A DNA stretch of 13,923 bases from an uncultured Coriobacteriales bacterium (GTDB lineage: Bacteria > Actinomycetota > Coriobacteriia > Coriobacteriales > UMGS124), in assembly GCA_934662525.1 (NCBI GenBank), contig CAKUKJ010000017.1, forward strand, positions 1-13,923, in the 5' to 3' direction. The position numbers and the translations under genes are program-made. A model generated the notes under the pieces. It worked only from the letters and a program-made list of their open reading frames with translations, was not told the origin of the DNA and did no database searches. Position 1 is the stretch's first letter; the number at the start of each line of letters is the position of its first letter. This document shows positions 13,831 through 13,923 of the stretch, piece after piece.

Positions 13831-13923
13831 GAACCTGTGCCGGTGGACCATGAAGCGATGAGGCAGATCGCCGAGCTCACCAACGGGCGCTACTTCCCGG
13901 CGGCCACGGCCGAGGAACTCCGG
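13829..13923 (+). other. C-terminal fragment of a probable VWA-domain protein
   Basis: From about 13829 the frame reads REPVPVDHEAMRQIAELTNG and then RYFPAATAEELR up to the window edge. Pro-rich V-P-V-D, then a helix with I-A, T-x-G-x-Y-F and A-x-x-A-E-E-L is the pattern at the end of the von Willebrand A domain in actinobacterial membrane VWA proteins. It is not transposase sequence. It is in frame with the transposase and runs off the window. The short length limits certainty. Confidence 0.5.

Overview
The window looks like a chimera. A long central block (about 1005-13830) reads as an anaerobic, high-GC gut actinobacterium, probably Coriobacteriia/Eggerthellales. This is inferred from the gene set: a Tat-exported FrdA-like flavoenzyme with an adjacent LysR regulator, a divergent MoeA, a DUF4143 ATPase, a DUF4160 pair and ISL3/IS3 remnants. 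It is flanked by pieces of aerobic actinomycete-type genes. On the left are most of a benzoate dioxygenase reductase (benC) and the first codons of benD. On the right is the tail of what looks like a VWA-domain protein. Both outer joins are in frame and fall inside short stretches that could encode either partner (GKTAVV on the left, DGKR on the right). That fits a homology-driven assembly or amplification chimera better than natural transfer. The first ~106 bases may be a third foreign piece, because they do not encode the ferredoxin part that benC needs.

Layout of the central block, left to right. The 3' half of an iron-siderophore ABC-transporter binding protein carries a Gly/Gln/Glu-rich insert and is followed by a stem-loop. 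Next is a large exported protein made of two complete nitrilase-fold domains (1893-3893), then a bidirectional hairpin terminator. A convergent two-gene DUF4160 operon follows. The stretch 4784-5867 is a graveyard: an ATPase copy with its middle deleted, an IS3 OrfA scrap, and an internally deleted copy of the nitrilase gene with a nonsense codon. A DUF4143-type ATPase follows (minus strand, 6464-7756) with an in-frame amber codon just after its Walker A motif. Its leader carries three 11-bp repeats at an exact 23-bp period, and two of them persist in the ATPase relic.

The right half is a minus-strand series read from right to left. A MoeA-like protein ends at a terminator. A Tat-exported FAD reductase also ends at a terminator. 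After these come a full-length LysR regulator and, 20 bases downstream, a paralogous LysR effector domain without a DNA-binding domain. The regulators probably control the reductase or a linked function. The MoeA paralogue suggests molybdoenzyme metabolism nearby, but no molybdoenzyme is in the window. An ISL3 transposase with its left terminal repeat starts at about 13152 and is cut by the right-hand join.

No rRNA, tRNA or CRISPR array was seen. The nitrilase gene and the ATPase each occur twice (one fuller, one wrecked) in the same order, which suggests an old segmental duplication that decayed through deletions and insertion of other elements.
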